Shown here: piece after piece, positions 45,844 through 59,900 of the stretch
How positions within the stretch are numbered: position 1 is the first letter of the stretch
Layout: the number at the start of each line of letters is the position of its first letter
NCBI GenBank assembly: GCA_038502055.1
Contig: JAXRKN010000037.1
Location: forward strand, 620,001 to 684,000
Direction of reading: 5' to 3'
Length of the DNA stretch: 64,000 nt
DNA from: Tanytarsus gracilentus
Lineage: Eukaryota; Arthropoda; Insecta; Diptera; Chironomidae
Program-made: the position numbers and the translations under genes
Notes under the pieces: model-generated
The model's input: only the letters and a program-made list of their open reading frames with translations
Told to the model about the DNA's origin: nothing
The model's database searches: none

Positions 45844-48800
45844 GTGAGTTGGAGGCAGTAATTTTTAACAATTTTATTCTCGTGTTTTTTGGTGAAAACA
45901 ATCAATCAAATTGAGGCATTTAGATGAAATGTAAAACGATCAATAAAATGGATATGATACAGTAAAACGTGAATAAATTTTTTTTTTAAAATATATTTTT
46001 TAAAATTATCACACGTGCTTCACTGTATTTCACCGCTAAATCGAGCACACACATAATTCCCATGAACTTCAATCTCGTACAAACGTTGTGCAATTTCCTT
46101 CGAACATCGATCGACGTTCTCTCTCCCTCTTACTCTTCTGTGTGTCATGATGACTCAACTTCATTCAATTCTTTTCCTTTTTGCATTCCTTTCTCCTTTT
46201 ATTCTTTAATTCTATATATATACCTTCAATAGCATCTTCTGTGTGCAGCATCATGCGAAAAAAGGTTCTTGTTTGTTGCTGTTTTCGGAATATAATAAAA
46301 GCCACTTAAATGGTAACAAGTCGAACACTGGCTGATGTATAGGAAAAAGAGAGGTATGAAAAGGAAAAATGAGGAACATTGAAAATGCATTTTTGCACTA
46401 TAATCAAATCGTATTCGATTAATCCGTCTCAGTCTCGGATGATTCAGTAGAACTTGTAGATTCAATAGCTTTTTTTGTGTGGGTTGCAAAATCGTTCAAT
46501 CATTAGCCGATAATTGAAATGATGCTTTAGAATATTCTCTCTCGACAAGTCTTTTAATTTTTAATTAAATCCGTTAATTGCCATATAGACTCTCAGATTA
46601 CATACTTAACTATTTTACTCGTGCACATTTCAAACGTCATTCAATCACATTCAATTCTAAAGTCAAGATCGAGTAAGTGAGAGAGAGAGACAATTTATAA
46701 AATTTATGACGTGTACATATTTTTTTTGCATTCTCTTTGCGACTATGAAAAAGAGATGGAATTTCATCGTGGAGATTTAGATAAATTGTCTTATATTTTT
46801 TTTCTCGCGTCTCTCGTCTTGGAATGCCATGCAGATAAAAAATGATTCACGGCGAATTTTTCTCAAATGATGCAATTCCTAAAGATCTCTTTTCTCCTTT
46901 TTCTATGCTCCACTTATTCATTCACTGATTTATCATAAAACGACTTAATAAAATGCTTCTTTGTTTACTTTAAAGCTTGAACGAGGGAGGGTTAAAATAA
47001 GTTATCGAAGCGCGCGTCTCAAGTTGAACGATCGTGAGCAATTTTCTTTATCTAATATTCTCTTTTCTATTCCGCCATAGAGTTCACAAGTTTTTAATAT
47101 TTTTTTTCTCATGATTGCTCTCTCGTGGATTTAAAAACTCAGTGGATTGGAACTAAGAATTGCGACTCGAGGTTAATGGGAAATTTGTTCTATATCTTGC
47201 TCTTTTGACAAAGGGTGCTTATCGCTTTAAGTAATTTAGAGTAAAAACATTTCGTAAGAATGTTTTAAGGAACTCTGTGGAATTTAAAATATTTATAAGA
47301 TTTTGAAATCTTTTTAAAAGCTTCATAAAATATTTTTCCAAAAATCTTAAAATCATAATTTGATTACATTTACAGTTTTACATCCCTGCCAAATTAATTT
47401 TTTCATCTTGAAGGCTCGCTCTTTTTTTGCCAGACGATCACTTTACATATTTTGGTTTTAATTGGAAAACATTTTTCCTACTTTACTGATATATTATTTT
47501 GTGCGCAAGCGGTTTTGTGAGATGAAATCGTGTTTTTAATTAACGACGTGCTCCAGAAAGAGTAAAAAAGAGATTTTTTTGCCTAAATCTGCCTTCGAGT
47601 CATTGTGGCAAAATGAAAAAGCATGGCTCGAGACATGCGACACATGTTTAGAGAGTTCAGACTCGTCGTCACTCGACAGCTTGCAACATGCTGCATTATT
47701 CACAATATTTATCTCTCAAGTTGGCAAGTCGCTTTTAATAAAAACGCGATATTTCAATAAAATTTATTGTCTCTTTATTGAATGTTTTATATATTTTTGC
47801 AAGTGCATCTCTGATAATCTGGTCGAGACTTCCTTGCACTGGCTCTCTCTACACAATTGCCATGCACTCAGCTCAACTAGATTTTTTTATTTTTTACCGT
47901 TTTGCAGTTCTAGAGAAAAAAGTTTTTCCAATATAATTTTTACTGCCGGACAACAACATTGTTCGTATGAATCGTTGCTATTTTTACTGTCCAGTTAATT
48001 GTTCTTCGTTCTCTCTCCCAACTCCAATGGTTCTTTAAGTGGCGGTAGATAAATGATCACATTGGAATGCATACACATTCTATATATGCACTGAGACACA
48101 CACAAAAAACAACAAGAACGAATCTTTTGATCATTAACAACTGCAGTAGCAGCAGAAATGAGAATTACACAATCATTTTACAAAATCGAGTAAGAAAAAA
48201 ACAAAAAGCGCCTGTGTGTAATTATCTATTCAAGTTTGATCTTTCTAAACATTTATACGTAAAGCTTTGAGAAGTTGAATCGTTTAATGAAGAGAGAAAA
48301 AAAATGCTGCGGCACGAAGATCAATTTAAAGTGCGCATGAGAAGAGAGCGGTGCCCACACAATTTTGATGTATACACATATGATTGTCTTTATTATGTAC
48401 GTTATACTTCATATTTAGTTTTTGTTCTGACTGTGGAGAGTTAAAATGAAGTCTCTTAGGAATCTTTCTGAGGAAATTTGAAATTTTTGTTTAAGATAAA
48501 ATTTTAAATTTTTTAAAAACATTTTATAGCCTGGAAAATTATTTTTTAAAAAACCCACAAGAAACATTTCTTTCATTTTCTGTTTTTCGATCAACAGAAC
48601 AACCGAAAGGCAACAACAACAATTTCGCAATTGAATAAAAATTGTTTCATGCAGCGAGACTTGTTTAAGCTAACAGCGGTTAGAGAGAGAGAGAGAGAGA
48701 GAGGAGGAGAAATATTAGAACAAGTCTCAAGTGTTTGTTATTTTGTGGCAAATAATAATAAAATCTCAACATATATATTTCACCATACTGCACCACAATC

Positions 48801-51800
48801 GCATATAGTTCAAGCATATATATGTGTGTATGTCTCCATGTGTTTATTGTGCAAAAAAATCTCCGAGTAAATAAAAACGTATCATAAATTTCTTGCGACG
48901 CAAATGCATGTTAGAGCATAAATAAGGTGCTGCATGCTTTGCTATTTGAACTGCTCCGACAAACACACATTTCACCTCTATGATTTTTTTATTATTGCAA
49001 TTGGTGCACACTGCTTAAATATTAAGTAATTATCGCATTTGACAGACAAATTATTGCTGAGTGAAATTGGACATTAAACTCAACAAGGCATTTATTATTT
49101 GCGGCGCGGTTACCAACATTCATAAGCATTATGATTACGAAATTACTTTCGACTTTATCTCACTCGACTTTTTATTCATTGGGCCGCACGGTCCGTCACA
49201 TTTGTAAAATACTGCGATAGAAAAGGGCAATGTCAATCAATTATGTATTTTCTCATAAAAAGAAATGTAAGAAAACAAAAAAACAGCGGTAAGAAAAGGA
49301 AATTTTGAGAGAGAGACTCAAAAATTGACATCGATTATCTACTGAAATGCCGTGAGCAAAATTCATTATTAAAAGACGATTAAATTATCTCGCCATAATC
49401 GCGCTTAATTTATTATGTCGCTCATGCTCATTAGGAGGTAACAAAGAGAGAGGAAAATATTAAAATCATGATTAAATCGGCGAGGGATGGGAAGTTGGGA
49501 GGGAAAGGTTTTTTTATGGTGATTAAAGCTGAATGGGATGTTAATTTTGTAATCCAAAATCTCGTTAAGATTTTCTTCAATATGTGATTTTTTGAAGGAA
49601 TGAATATTTCTGTACATTTTGGAGCTTTCCCATAAAATTGTAATTTATTAACTTCCTAAATTTTTCTATATAAAAAAAATCCAAAAGTAAATTCAAATTT
49701 TTAAAATTGTCCTGGATAATCTCTCTAAATTTAGTAACAACGAGCGTGACGAAAATTTAAATTATATCATAGTAGATTAAAATTATTAAATCACATCCAA
49801 ATTTGACACGAGTGATCACATCTTGATCCATTCAAAAAGAAATCGATTTAATGTGTTTCATTGACAAAATCGAATAAAACGAAAATAAAAGTCTTTTTCA
49901 TGGCAAATCAATGATGCATTTAAAAAGCGAAAAAAAATTAATAATTTTATGACATTGTCAACAGTTTTAATGCCTTCTTCTTCTTTCTCTTCCAATTCCT
50001 CATCTTAAGCTGATAAATTTTTATAATTTTTCCGTCATTTCATTTCACCTTCCACATGAATTCAAAATGCACATTGCGCTCACCACGGTGCTCAGATCAA
50101 CGTCTTTTCAATTGGCCGTGTTGTTTATAATCGTTTTACAACATAATTAAATTATTGATGCATGAAATTTCCTTGTAACTTTTGGGTAATAAATAAATAT
50201 TGGCTCGACTCTAAGCCGCTTTAATTGTGAGAAAAATCATGTCGCGTCGTGGCAATGAACATGCTATACGTCCATACTTTACTTACTTTTATTCATCGAT
50301 GTGCTCCGCATATGAGCACAGGATAGACACGACCCGGAAATTAATAAGCCGAAAAAAATGAAAAATGTTCAACATAAATTCACTTAAATGCATCGCATGT
50401 GTCAGACTTAAGCAAGCAACAGGCAGGAAAGGAAGGCAGCGACAGGCTAAAAGTAGTAAAAGTCTTTCTCTCTCACTCTCCATTGCGGAATTGATCTTCA
50501 TAACGCAGGAGTGTACATATTTCATCATATTCAATAGCTGTTGGCGGCTGCAAATCGAGAGAGTGTCTCCAATCGTGTATGATATGTGAGTGCTATAATG
50601 TGCAATGCCACAACATGGCACTTCAGTAGTCAAGCAAATGATAAAAAATTTAAATATTGAAAGGTCCGACATCAGAAAAAAAATTTAAATTTTTTAATTA
50701 AATTTTATCGTTCACAAAAAATATTTTTAAATTTTTATTTGCCGTTATAATTTTCAAATAGTTGAATTTTAGTTATGATAATCAAGTTACAGTGCCTTTC
50801 CCACAAAAATGGTGTTGAGAAATGAAAGAAAATTAATTGAGAAATTAATGTGAAGTGCATGGTATAAAGTCTTCTGCTATATTCAATGAATAAGTAAGTG
50901 TCATGCCTGTGGCTTGCTATTTGCTACTGCATTTCATAATTTTCACTCGACGCCATCCGTACCTCATTCGAATGATGCGATGACTGGAACAAAATCGAAA
51001 AAACGTATATTAATATAAATAAAAGTATGCGCAAGTACGCGTGCATATTTTTAAACATCCATTAAAGGTATTGACTTGCCTACAAGCCGCTGCTATGCGG
51101 TTGCATTACAGTAAAATGAAAAGCGTAAAATGATCGAAAAAAAAACAAGAAGTCATACAAGAAAATTAAAATAATAATCTCATTAGATCGAGCGGCGACG
51201 ACTGAGCTGTGGTACGATCGATGGCGACTCAAAAAATAAACTCGCGACAATTTGAAAGTGGTTTAGTTAAAGTGATCTTATCATAAATGGCATTGTCGCA
51301 TTATAAACACACCCCTCTGTACGCTTGTGTCGACAAACATTTTTAATAAGAAAAACAAAACATTAAAGACATGCAAAATTTAATTAATTTTTTTTCTCTC
51401 TCATGCAACAGTTAATGCGATTTATGTCCATTTGATAACCTAAGCATGTGATCCCAAACCAAGTTTTTACGATCAGATGTACCGCGCGAGAGAGACGGCG
51501 CTTATCGTTGCATGATGATGATAACCAGACATTGCTCATTTACTTTATTCATTCATGAAAATAAAATGAATGAAAGTAAAAATAGCTACGATGATGAAGT
51601 GAGGGTTCTGCACTTAATAAAATAATCTTTAAATAATTAAGAAATTAGTTTTAAGAAGAAAAAAAGTTCGAACAATTTTTCAAAGAGTTTAAACTTCAAA
51701 ACAAAATTCCTCTACAGAAATAAACAGGAAACGCTTTAAAATATAAACATTTGAAGAAAATTTTGCATGATCTCCATTTGAGCTTTATTTACAAAGCTAG

Positions 51801-53211
51801 CGGCATGAGGAAGCCAAAGCATAATTTTTCCTTACTCACACACTCGATGGAATTTCCGATTTGAAATAAATGAAGCAAGATTGTGCAGATTTATTTTTAA
51901 ATCAGAAAGAATTTGAAACAATAATAAAAGAGTCAGAGATGCACACACAGCATAATTATAACAAAAATGCCTGGGAGAACGGAATTTATCGCTCCGAAGT
52001 TATCATCACATGTTTTGTATGCTGCACAAGCTCACTTCTTATTATGCCACAGCACGTCGTGCTCATTCATCTCTTTTTTAATGCTTAACTACTCCCACAT
52101 TCTTACAATCTCTGGCTCTCTCGCGCAACAAATGGGATTTAATTAAGATATTCCTATAGAAATTTTTATGTTTCTCCTAACTAGATCATAGCGGTGCGAG
52201 TTTCTGACATTTTTATGCTCCGGATCATTTTCGATTTGTCACGCGATATATTATATAGAGAGTTCTTTAGTTACAGCTAATTCTATGTGTTAAATAGAAG
52301 CATTAAAGTGACACAAATCTCACTCGACGATCTTGCCCCTCTTATCATTTAATTTCATTCATTCATCCGCACTAAATTTAACTAGCTCATGGAGGTCATA
52401 AAATTTGTCTCGTATCAGAGATTCCTTCAGAAAAGTTTAATTGAATAATTAAGAAGTGTCAGCGTGACATTCAAAATTATTTTTACGTCTCACGCTCTAT
52501 TAAAAATTAAAGAATTTGTAACGGAAAATTGAGATTTAAAAATGATTTCAAGGCTGCATGTAAAGTGACACAGTTGCAAGAAATATTCAGAAATAATTGG
52601 ATTCAATTTATTGGAAGCACATAAAGACGTTCTTTTAATCTTATGAAATCCTATAAAATTCAAATTCATTAGATACCATTAACTGTAAGCTATTTTTATG
52701 CAAAATAGTAAATTGTGATATATTGTCCAAGCGTTAATAATGCTTAGCTTAACAAGCATTACTCTACGGTAAATCCGTTTTTAGATAGACTCTCGCTCAG
52801 CGACATCCTCCATATGCATTTTTTATTGCATCAAAAAATAAAATTGTATGCAACTGAGATGGTAATCATAGAGTAATTGAAAGAGTTATTGCCACAATTA
52901 TTTGATAATTGCAAACTAGTTGATTCGATAATATTTTATATCTCAGCGCAATCTTTTAACGAGCGAGAGATCTATTGCAATCGACGTCATGCGTGGAATT
53001 TCAAATAAATTTTGTCTCGACAAAAAAAATACCTCTTCGACCCATTTGTAATGAAAATTCGCAATAATTCATTAAGGTCAATCAATCTCTCTCGAGACGC
53101 GCACGCACGCATGGATATGCTAAGTGTTTCGATATGCATTCAATTGGAAAACTTTCTAGCAATATCGATGGCTTTTAACCAGCACTCATAGAGACATAAA
53201 AAGAAGTATAG
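45844..53211. other. Probable large first intron, left part
   Basis: AT-rich DNA with GA-rich spots. Frames up to 139 codons (for example 47579-47998) lack motifs and a proper ATG, and are not called. No RNA gene was recognised. Confidence 0.4.
48682..48703. repeat. GA dinucleotide microsatellite
   Basis: About 11 AG units in the putative intron. Confidence 0.85.
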
Positions 53212-53219
53212 CTTTCATC
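53212..53219. repeat. 8-bp target site duplication, left copy
   Basis: CTTTCATC, repeated exactly at 54417-54424. Confidence 0.85.
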
Positions 53220-54416
53220 CAGGGGGTGAGAAGCTCGCAGGTACTGAGTACCTGCAGGTACCAGTACCTGCAATACCTGCAGGGATTTCAGTACCTGCAG
53301 GTACTGACAACTTGAGAAAATAACTTTTTTTTTGCGTATTTTAAAACTTTTTATTATTTTTTTCAGCCAAAAATACTGAAAGTTAACTATAGTTTGAAGA
53401 CAGAGATCAAAAACTAGTACGTTTTTTAGGAAAAGCGATTTTTCTTTAAAAAATTTCACCAACATGATTTAATTTTTAATTTTAAATGAAAGAATTAATA
53501 CTGTTTTACATTATGCAAAAAAAATTCGTAAAAATTTAATTCATTTTATTAAAAAAAATAATTTTTCACTTTCAATTTTTGTAAGGAATTTAAATTTTTT
53601 TTAACGAATTTTTTTTGCATCCTGTAAAACATCATTAAATGTTTCATTTAAAATATAGCAATTGAACATGTTGATGGAAAATTTTAACGAAAATTCGATT
53701 GATCTGAAAATTTTCAATCTAGTACTGCCATTTTTGATCTCTGTCTTCAGCCTATAATCGACAAAATTAAATTTATTCAAGCATTTCTCAACACTTTAAA
53801 AGGCTGAAGACAGAGATCAAAAATTGCAATATATTAGATTGAAAATTTTCAGATCAATCGAATTTTCCTTAAAATTTTCCATCAACATGTTCAATTGTTA
53901 TATTTTAAATGAAAAATTTAATGATGTTTTACAGAAAGCAAAAAAAAATTCGTTAAAAAAAATTTAAATTCCTTACAATTTTTTTTTTACATTAGTAAAA
54001 CACTATTAATTCTTTCATTTAAAATCAAAAATTGAATCATGTTGGTGAAATTTTTTAAAGAAAAATCGCTTTTCCATCGCTTCAGCCACATGTAACACGA
54101 TAAGAGTTTAACAGAGGTGACAATTTTTTTAAAAGAGTCTTTCAATAGTTGAAAAAATGTTTTTTTTAATTCTCAACTCAAGAATAGTTAAAAAAAATAA
54201 ATTGAAACGTTAATTAAGTTTAATTCTTAAAGATTTTTAACAAAATCTTGAATGAAATTTAAAAAAATTGCAGGTACACAGTACCTGCAAAATACCTGCA
54301 GGTACTGAGTACCTGCGAGTACCTGCAAAATACCTGCAGGGATTTCAGTACCTGCAGGTACCAGTACCTGCAGGGATTTTGCAGGTACTCAGTACCTGCA
54401 AGCTTCTCACCCCCTG
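53220..54416. mobile_element. hAT-like non-autonomous element, 1197 bp
   Basis: The element starts CAGGGGGTGAGAAGCTCGCA and ends with the inverse (GCTTCTCACCCCCTG), flanked by an exact 8-bp duplication CTTTCATC. The CAG start with an 8-bp duplication is typical of hAT transposons. The subterminal zones (53236-53306 and 54271-54400) are packed with palindromic CAGGTAC-GTACCTG words. The interior holds four copies of a unit of about 150-180 bp, marked by GAAGACAGAGATCAAAAA, in alternating orientation: about 53396-53545 forward, 53581-53750 reverse, 53805-53980 forward and 53985-54090 reverse. There is no transposase frame, so it must have been moved by an enzyme encoded elsewhere. Confidence 0.88.
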
Positions 54417-54424
54417 CTTTCATC
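54417..54424. repeat. 8-bp target site duplication, right copy
   Basis: CTTTCATC, identical to 53212-53219. Confidence 0.85.
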
Positions 54425-54787
54425 ATTTTTTTTCGGCGTGGAATATACTTATGCGGGTACATATCAATCTATCAGGGGGATTTTTAGAAAATTGCGGTTC
54501 CACTTCGACATCCAAAAATGGCTTGCGCTGCCGATATGATCGCGTATATTTTTTTGCGCTTGCGCATTCAAGCACTCAGTGTGTACCTTTCACTTATCAA
54601 TCTCTCAATTTTGTTTTTTTTCTGCTTAATTTGACTTTGACCCGCGATCAAATACCTTTTGCTAAAATATTTTTTCACTCACTTTCATTCTTATACGACT
54701 TCTATATCCACTATACATAAGCTTGACAGCCGCCGTCACTTTCGATTATTGATTGCTAGTTTTCTATTGAGCACTTAGCAACTCATC

Positions 54788-54788
<1 letters not shown>

Positions 54789-54818
<30 letters not shown>
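54789..54818. repeat. GA dinucleotide microsatellite
   Basis: About 15 perfect AG units. Confidence 0.9.
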
Positions 54819-54821
<3 letters not shown>

Positions 54822-56973
54822 TAATATGTTTTTCCTTCGTGACCTTTATTTCTTTGATTGATGGTCATCAATTATGGCGACTTGGTTGCTTCGTTATGGG
54901 GAAAAGACACATATTAAATTATTAATTTCTCACTCTAATGTGTTTTGTTTATTTGGCTTATAATTTCTCTAATTCCACTTGCACATTCTGCTTTAAGAAA
55001 AAGAAGAATTATTGATGGATTGTTTGACGAGTGATCAATTGAGGGTTTTCACTCTGACTTAGCGTCAAACATTGTATTAATCTTGATTTTGAATCTTCTC
55101 CATGCATGGCCATGTATGATTTGAGTGGAACGGATATAGAAAGAGTTTAATCTGTAATAAATCAATATGTTTCAAAAAATCCGTTAAATTTAATAGAATT
55201 TTAAAAAATCATTTACTAACAACTTTTAACGGTTTCACTCATTAAAGTTTTTTCTAGTTAAACGATTCTAAAAAATCCTTCAAGTACTCGAGACGCCACA
55301 AATGAAGTTGCAAAAGTCTATAGACGATAAATTTCTACTCGTGGCTCGCCTTTTCGCGATCATTTATAGCCGATAATTAAGTAGTAGAGTGCAACATTGC
55401 AAAAAAAGATCTGTTTAACCTTCTTTTAGTCTACTCTCTCGTTGATCCGTAAGCAAGCTGTGTCGTGTAAATCGACATAAATATATCAGAAAATGATTGA
55501 ATGCTTAACGAAACAGTAATGTCCTACGGCTGACGACTGTTGATCACTGCCGAAGAGTACTCTTTTGAAATAGATCAACAGTTGTAATCTTAGAGAGCGC
55601 CGTAAGTCATGTGCAATGAAATAAAGCTCCTTTATTGTACTTACACTCACTGCGCACAATATGATTACGTTAAAGAGCTCCATTTATCACACCCATTTCA
55701 TCTCACTCTCTCTCATTCACCACAAGCTTTTCCTTTGACTTTTATTTGTGTCATTAAAAAGTCTTACAAATCATTGCGCAGCAGTGAAATTATCTAAAAC
55801 TTATGTAATTATGCGAAAATGTGCGGAGACTTTATGACAAAGTGAGTTTGTCACAAAACAACAAAAAAAAGTGAGTGCCACACATGAAGGAGTAAATCTC
55901 TTTGTCTGCTCCAACGCTTAAGAAAAAAAAAAGGAGAAAGACGAGATAAAATATATATGTGTCGACTATTCAACGCTTTGATAGATAAGTCACTTTTATA
56001 GTCACTACCGCATTTCTCTCTCACTCTTCAATACATATTGTATGAACGTCGTTGACTGATAAAATAGCAATTTCACTATTAAATCACTTAGCACTTCAAG
56101 TCTCTGCGCGCCATTGACTGTCGCTTTAGACCATTCCATGTTATCTCTGCATTGCATTTTGCTGCATGTAAATTAAATTAATTTTAGATTTTCCACATTT
56201 AGTTGCCGTTCAACGTCGATTTGTTGTTTTTAATTCACTTTATTTTTCATTATAGACTAGAAATAAAAATGCTTACGTCAACTGTCTGACGAGCATCCGA
56301 GGGACGACAAAACTGCGTTGTGATTCATCAATTAACGCTTTCCTATTTTTGATTTTGTTTTTAATACAATAAAAAATCATGTGCGGTTAGTTGTTTGGGG
56401 AAATGTTTCATACTTGGGGATATCTGACTCAATGGATTTATCATTTTGTTGATTCACTTTAAAATTTAGAAAAATGAAATTCAAAAGTGGTTTTTTTAAA
56501 TTAGCGTAAATTTAATCTAAACTTTTCTAGGGTCATTGAACACACGACACATGCTCCACCCTTAATTACACAATTACATTGTAAACACACTTTAAACCGT
56601 TAAACTGCATCACTAAATGTGATCGTGATGGAATGCAGAGTGACATATGCGCGCACAGCGACATGAACATTAGAGATTTAAGTTTCGAGCATAAAATTTT
56701 ATGTTTACACATTTATTTATAAATTTAATTTATTTCCATTCACTTGAGTGAGTGTCTCATAAAAATGCGATGCCTACGTGAAGTGAATCCAATAATAATA
56801 ATGATAATTAATAGGTGTTGTTGTGGTGCGCTATCAATTTTTATGTTTACTTTTGTCGAAAAATAAAAAGTTTTCTTGTCACCTACGCGCTCACGTGCAT
56901 GTGTCGCTCTCAAAGAAACTTGCCGTCATTTTAATGAATTTAAATTTAATTTATAATGCACACAATAATGTCG

Positions 56974-56991
56974 CTCTCTCTCTCTCTCTCT
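56974..56991. repeat. CT dinucleotide microsatellite
   Basis: About nine CT units. Confidence 0.85.
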
Positions 56992-59900
56992 GTCACATAT
57001 ATGTGCACTATATGTTGATTTTTATTATGCAACAAGAGTTGAAAGATGGATGATGATGATCTTTTGGGTACAGGCAACAATATTAACTGAGAGCTAAAAA
57101 AAGTGGAATAAAATGATTTTTTGTAACCCACGAAGAATGTCGCTTGTTGTTTAAATTGGGCTCGCCAACATACACTGCACTGACAATGACGATGATGCAG
57201 AGAACTGTATGGAAACGGTAAATCTCTCGCGCCGTGATGACAAATGATTTGTTTGAGGTGAAAGAAAGAGAAAGAGAATAAATTAAAAAAAATTTCAACT
57301 GGACTTTTGCATAACAATAATCATAATAAAGCGATATACATGCAATATAAATATAAAATTCCAATGATATTAATCGTCGCCGCAACTCTATAACCCCGGC
57401 AAAAAAGGGTACGAAAGCTTGTGAGCTCACATGGGAGATGATAAAGCGATAAAGCCTGTGGAAAGCTTTCGTGTTGTTAATTATCACATGAACGTGTGGA
57501 GAGTGAAAGAGAGAAGCCTATTAAATTTCATAAGCTGCTGAAAATTAAAGCAAATTGATTTAACATTTTTATCTTCTTGAGAGATATACATAGATCTATC
57601 TTAAATGAATTATGCAAGGGGAGTTTGTAATAAAATTGAATTAATTTATTTAACACGTTTTTGAGCCTTTGATATATTTAAATTTAAAGTCTCCCGGTCT
57701 AGGAAATATTTAAATTAATTTTTTATTGCACATGCGACCCTCCAACTTTGCCGTGATATTGAATTCGACGCAAATAATATATTATGCGCATTTATATGCT
57801 CGTAAGTAAATTAAAACAGCACACACACAAAAAACAAAAGAAAAGACCTCGAAATGAAAGTGGAAGTGATAATAATGAAAACGAATGGCTCGAAGACCGT
57901 GAAAAAGAAAGAAAAATGCTGAAAGTAATTAAAATGCGAGAGTTGAAAAACCTTCTCATGCAGCGGCAATAAATAAATTCAAAAATCACTGGCTTTGTTG
58001 TGGTCACCATCGTACGGGGATCGTGTATGCATATCAATGTGCGCGCGCGAAAAGAAATGAGATAATTTTTCTTCTGTCTTTTAATTTCTTATTTTTATTT
58101 TTGATTGCATTATTATTGAACACGAGAAAAATTATCGTGTCTGTAATATTTAATCAGCTGGACTTCAATTAAGAGGCAGCCGCGGAGCTGTTGCTTCTTC
58201 TTCTTTCGCTACACTCCTTATCATTTCCCACATATATATATGCGCGTAAAATCACATCAGGTACATTTGCAATTTAACGTACATCAACGTCGACATATTG
58301 CGGATGCAGACATGTAGAAAATATAAATTCACAAAAAAAGCCTCTCTTGTTCAATCATTTAAAACGATGAGCCTAAAGTGTGACGAATATACAAACAAGT
58401 CATCCGCCGCCGCTCGCATGTATGAATAACTATCGAGTGTTTTTGTGTTATACACAATTGTGAAGGTGACGATCGACACAGCAGCGATATAGAATTTTTG
58501 CCTTTGTATAATGTTCCAAAAAATAAAATATGTGAATGAAAAACGAACATATAAAAATGTAAATGTATGTGCTTATGGACATTGTTGTTAGTTCAGCATG
58601 ATAAGATATCTCAAGGTATTTGACGCATACATGCACAGTAGAGCTGTGTGTGCCGAACATTATACATATGTACGATCGCCTGTCGTGTAGCGTTGTTCTA
58701 CAACGTCAGTAATTGTTTGGAAGTTCAAATGCTCGGTTCAAGTCGAATAAAAAAAGAATCGCGAGCGAGATAAATGTAAGAAATGTTAAAAAAATTAAGT
58801 GGAACAGACACAGAACCAAGTACAAACAATTTTAAACTTTGTCGAATGTAAAATTGCGAGTGAGGCTCCCCTAAGGTGCATTAAAATTTTGAAGAAAGGC
58901 AATAACATACATAAAAAAGTATAGAGTGCAGACAACACTCATTTTTTCCGCGGTCTTCATTCCATGCAATGATCATTATGTTGGAACAAATTATTGAGAA
59001 TGTACACATATGTGAAAATTTGTTGAAGTGAATCATTTCTAAAAGTTCTTTCCGCAAAAGCAGCAAAATTATGTAATTTAAGTAACATTGAATAAAATAT
59101 ATTTACGAGTGTATTCGTATGTAATTAAAATTATTTCCGATGCTGATGAGACTTCGATGAAGGTAAAGAAAAAAATTTCCATTGTAGTGTCATACTTTAA
59201 GAACTAAAGCGTGTTTGAATAATTTTACATTTAATTTAATAAATGGCAAATTTGCTACTTGAGCAAAAGCTTTAAAAAGTTTCCGAGTGACTCACGCTTG
59301 AAGTTTACTTCATTCTCTTTTCTCTAAAATTTACTGCTAACTTTAATGACTTCACTTGAATTTGAGGCGAGATAAAAGTTTATAACTGTTTGATTTAAAT
59401 TTTGTTAAGACTTGAAAGTTGGAGTCTTTTTTGTTTCAAACACTTTTTCATGTCGAGCCTTTGTTTCTTCTTATTCCGCGTTTAAACGTGTCATGCATAT
59501 GCTATCAGGTGTCCGTCACAATCTAAATTTTGCAAGGCAGGCATTGAGATTCTTCAATTTTATTCAAAGTTTGAATCACTAAAAAGTGAATCATAAAATT
59601 AATGAATGCGAATGCATAAAAATAATTTTATTGATAAATTTTGTCTTGACTTGGAATATTTTAAAATAGTCACAAACATTCCAAACATGCCCTTTTTCTT
59701 TGCATACGAGACGTCTCAGTTGACATTCAGAAAGTCAGAAACACTATGCACAAAGACTTAAATGAGAACATAATGAAACTATCGAAGTGCTGATGAATCA
59801 CTTTCTAGATTTGAATACAATGCGATGTGAGTGAAGTTTTGTATGTACGGCGGTGCTTATTATTGAATTCAATTACCACCAATAAGGCGCTGGCATATCA

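Noticed and set aside
47579..47998. 139-codon plus-strand frame
   Set aside because: It starts at TTG, has no recognisable motif or splice context, and has the composition of its surroundings.
50289..50672. 127-codon minus-strand frame
   Set aside because: No motif; part of it is translated pyrimidine-rich repeat sequence.
57083..57487. 134-codon minus-strand frame, overlapping another of 123 codons
   Set aside because: Two long overlapping frames in different phases of the same strand, over a less AT-rich patch, point to low stop density by composition. No domain is visible.
58735..58746. GGTTCAAGTC as a tRNA B box
   Set aside because: No matching A box or cloverleaf could be drawn in the 70 bases upstream. 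No tRNA was recognised anywhere in the window.
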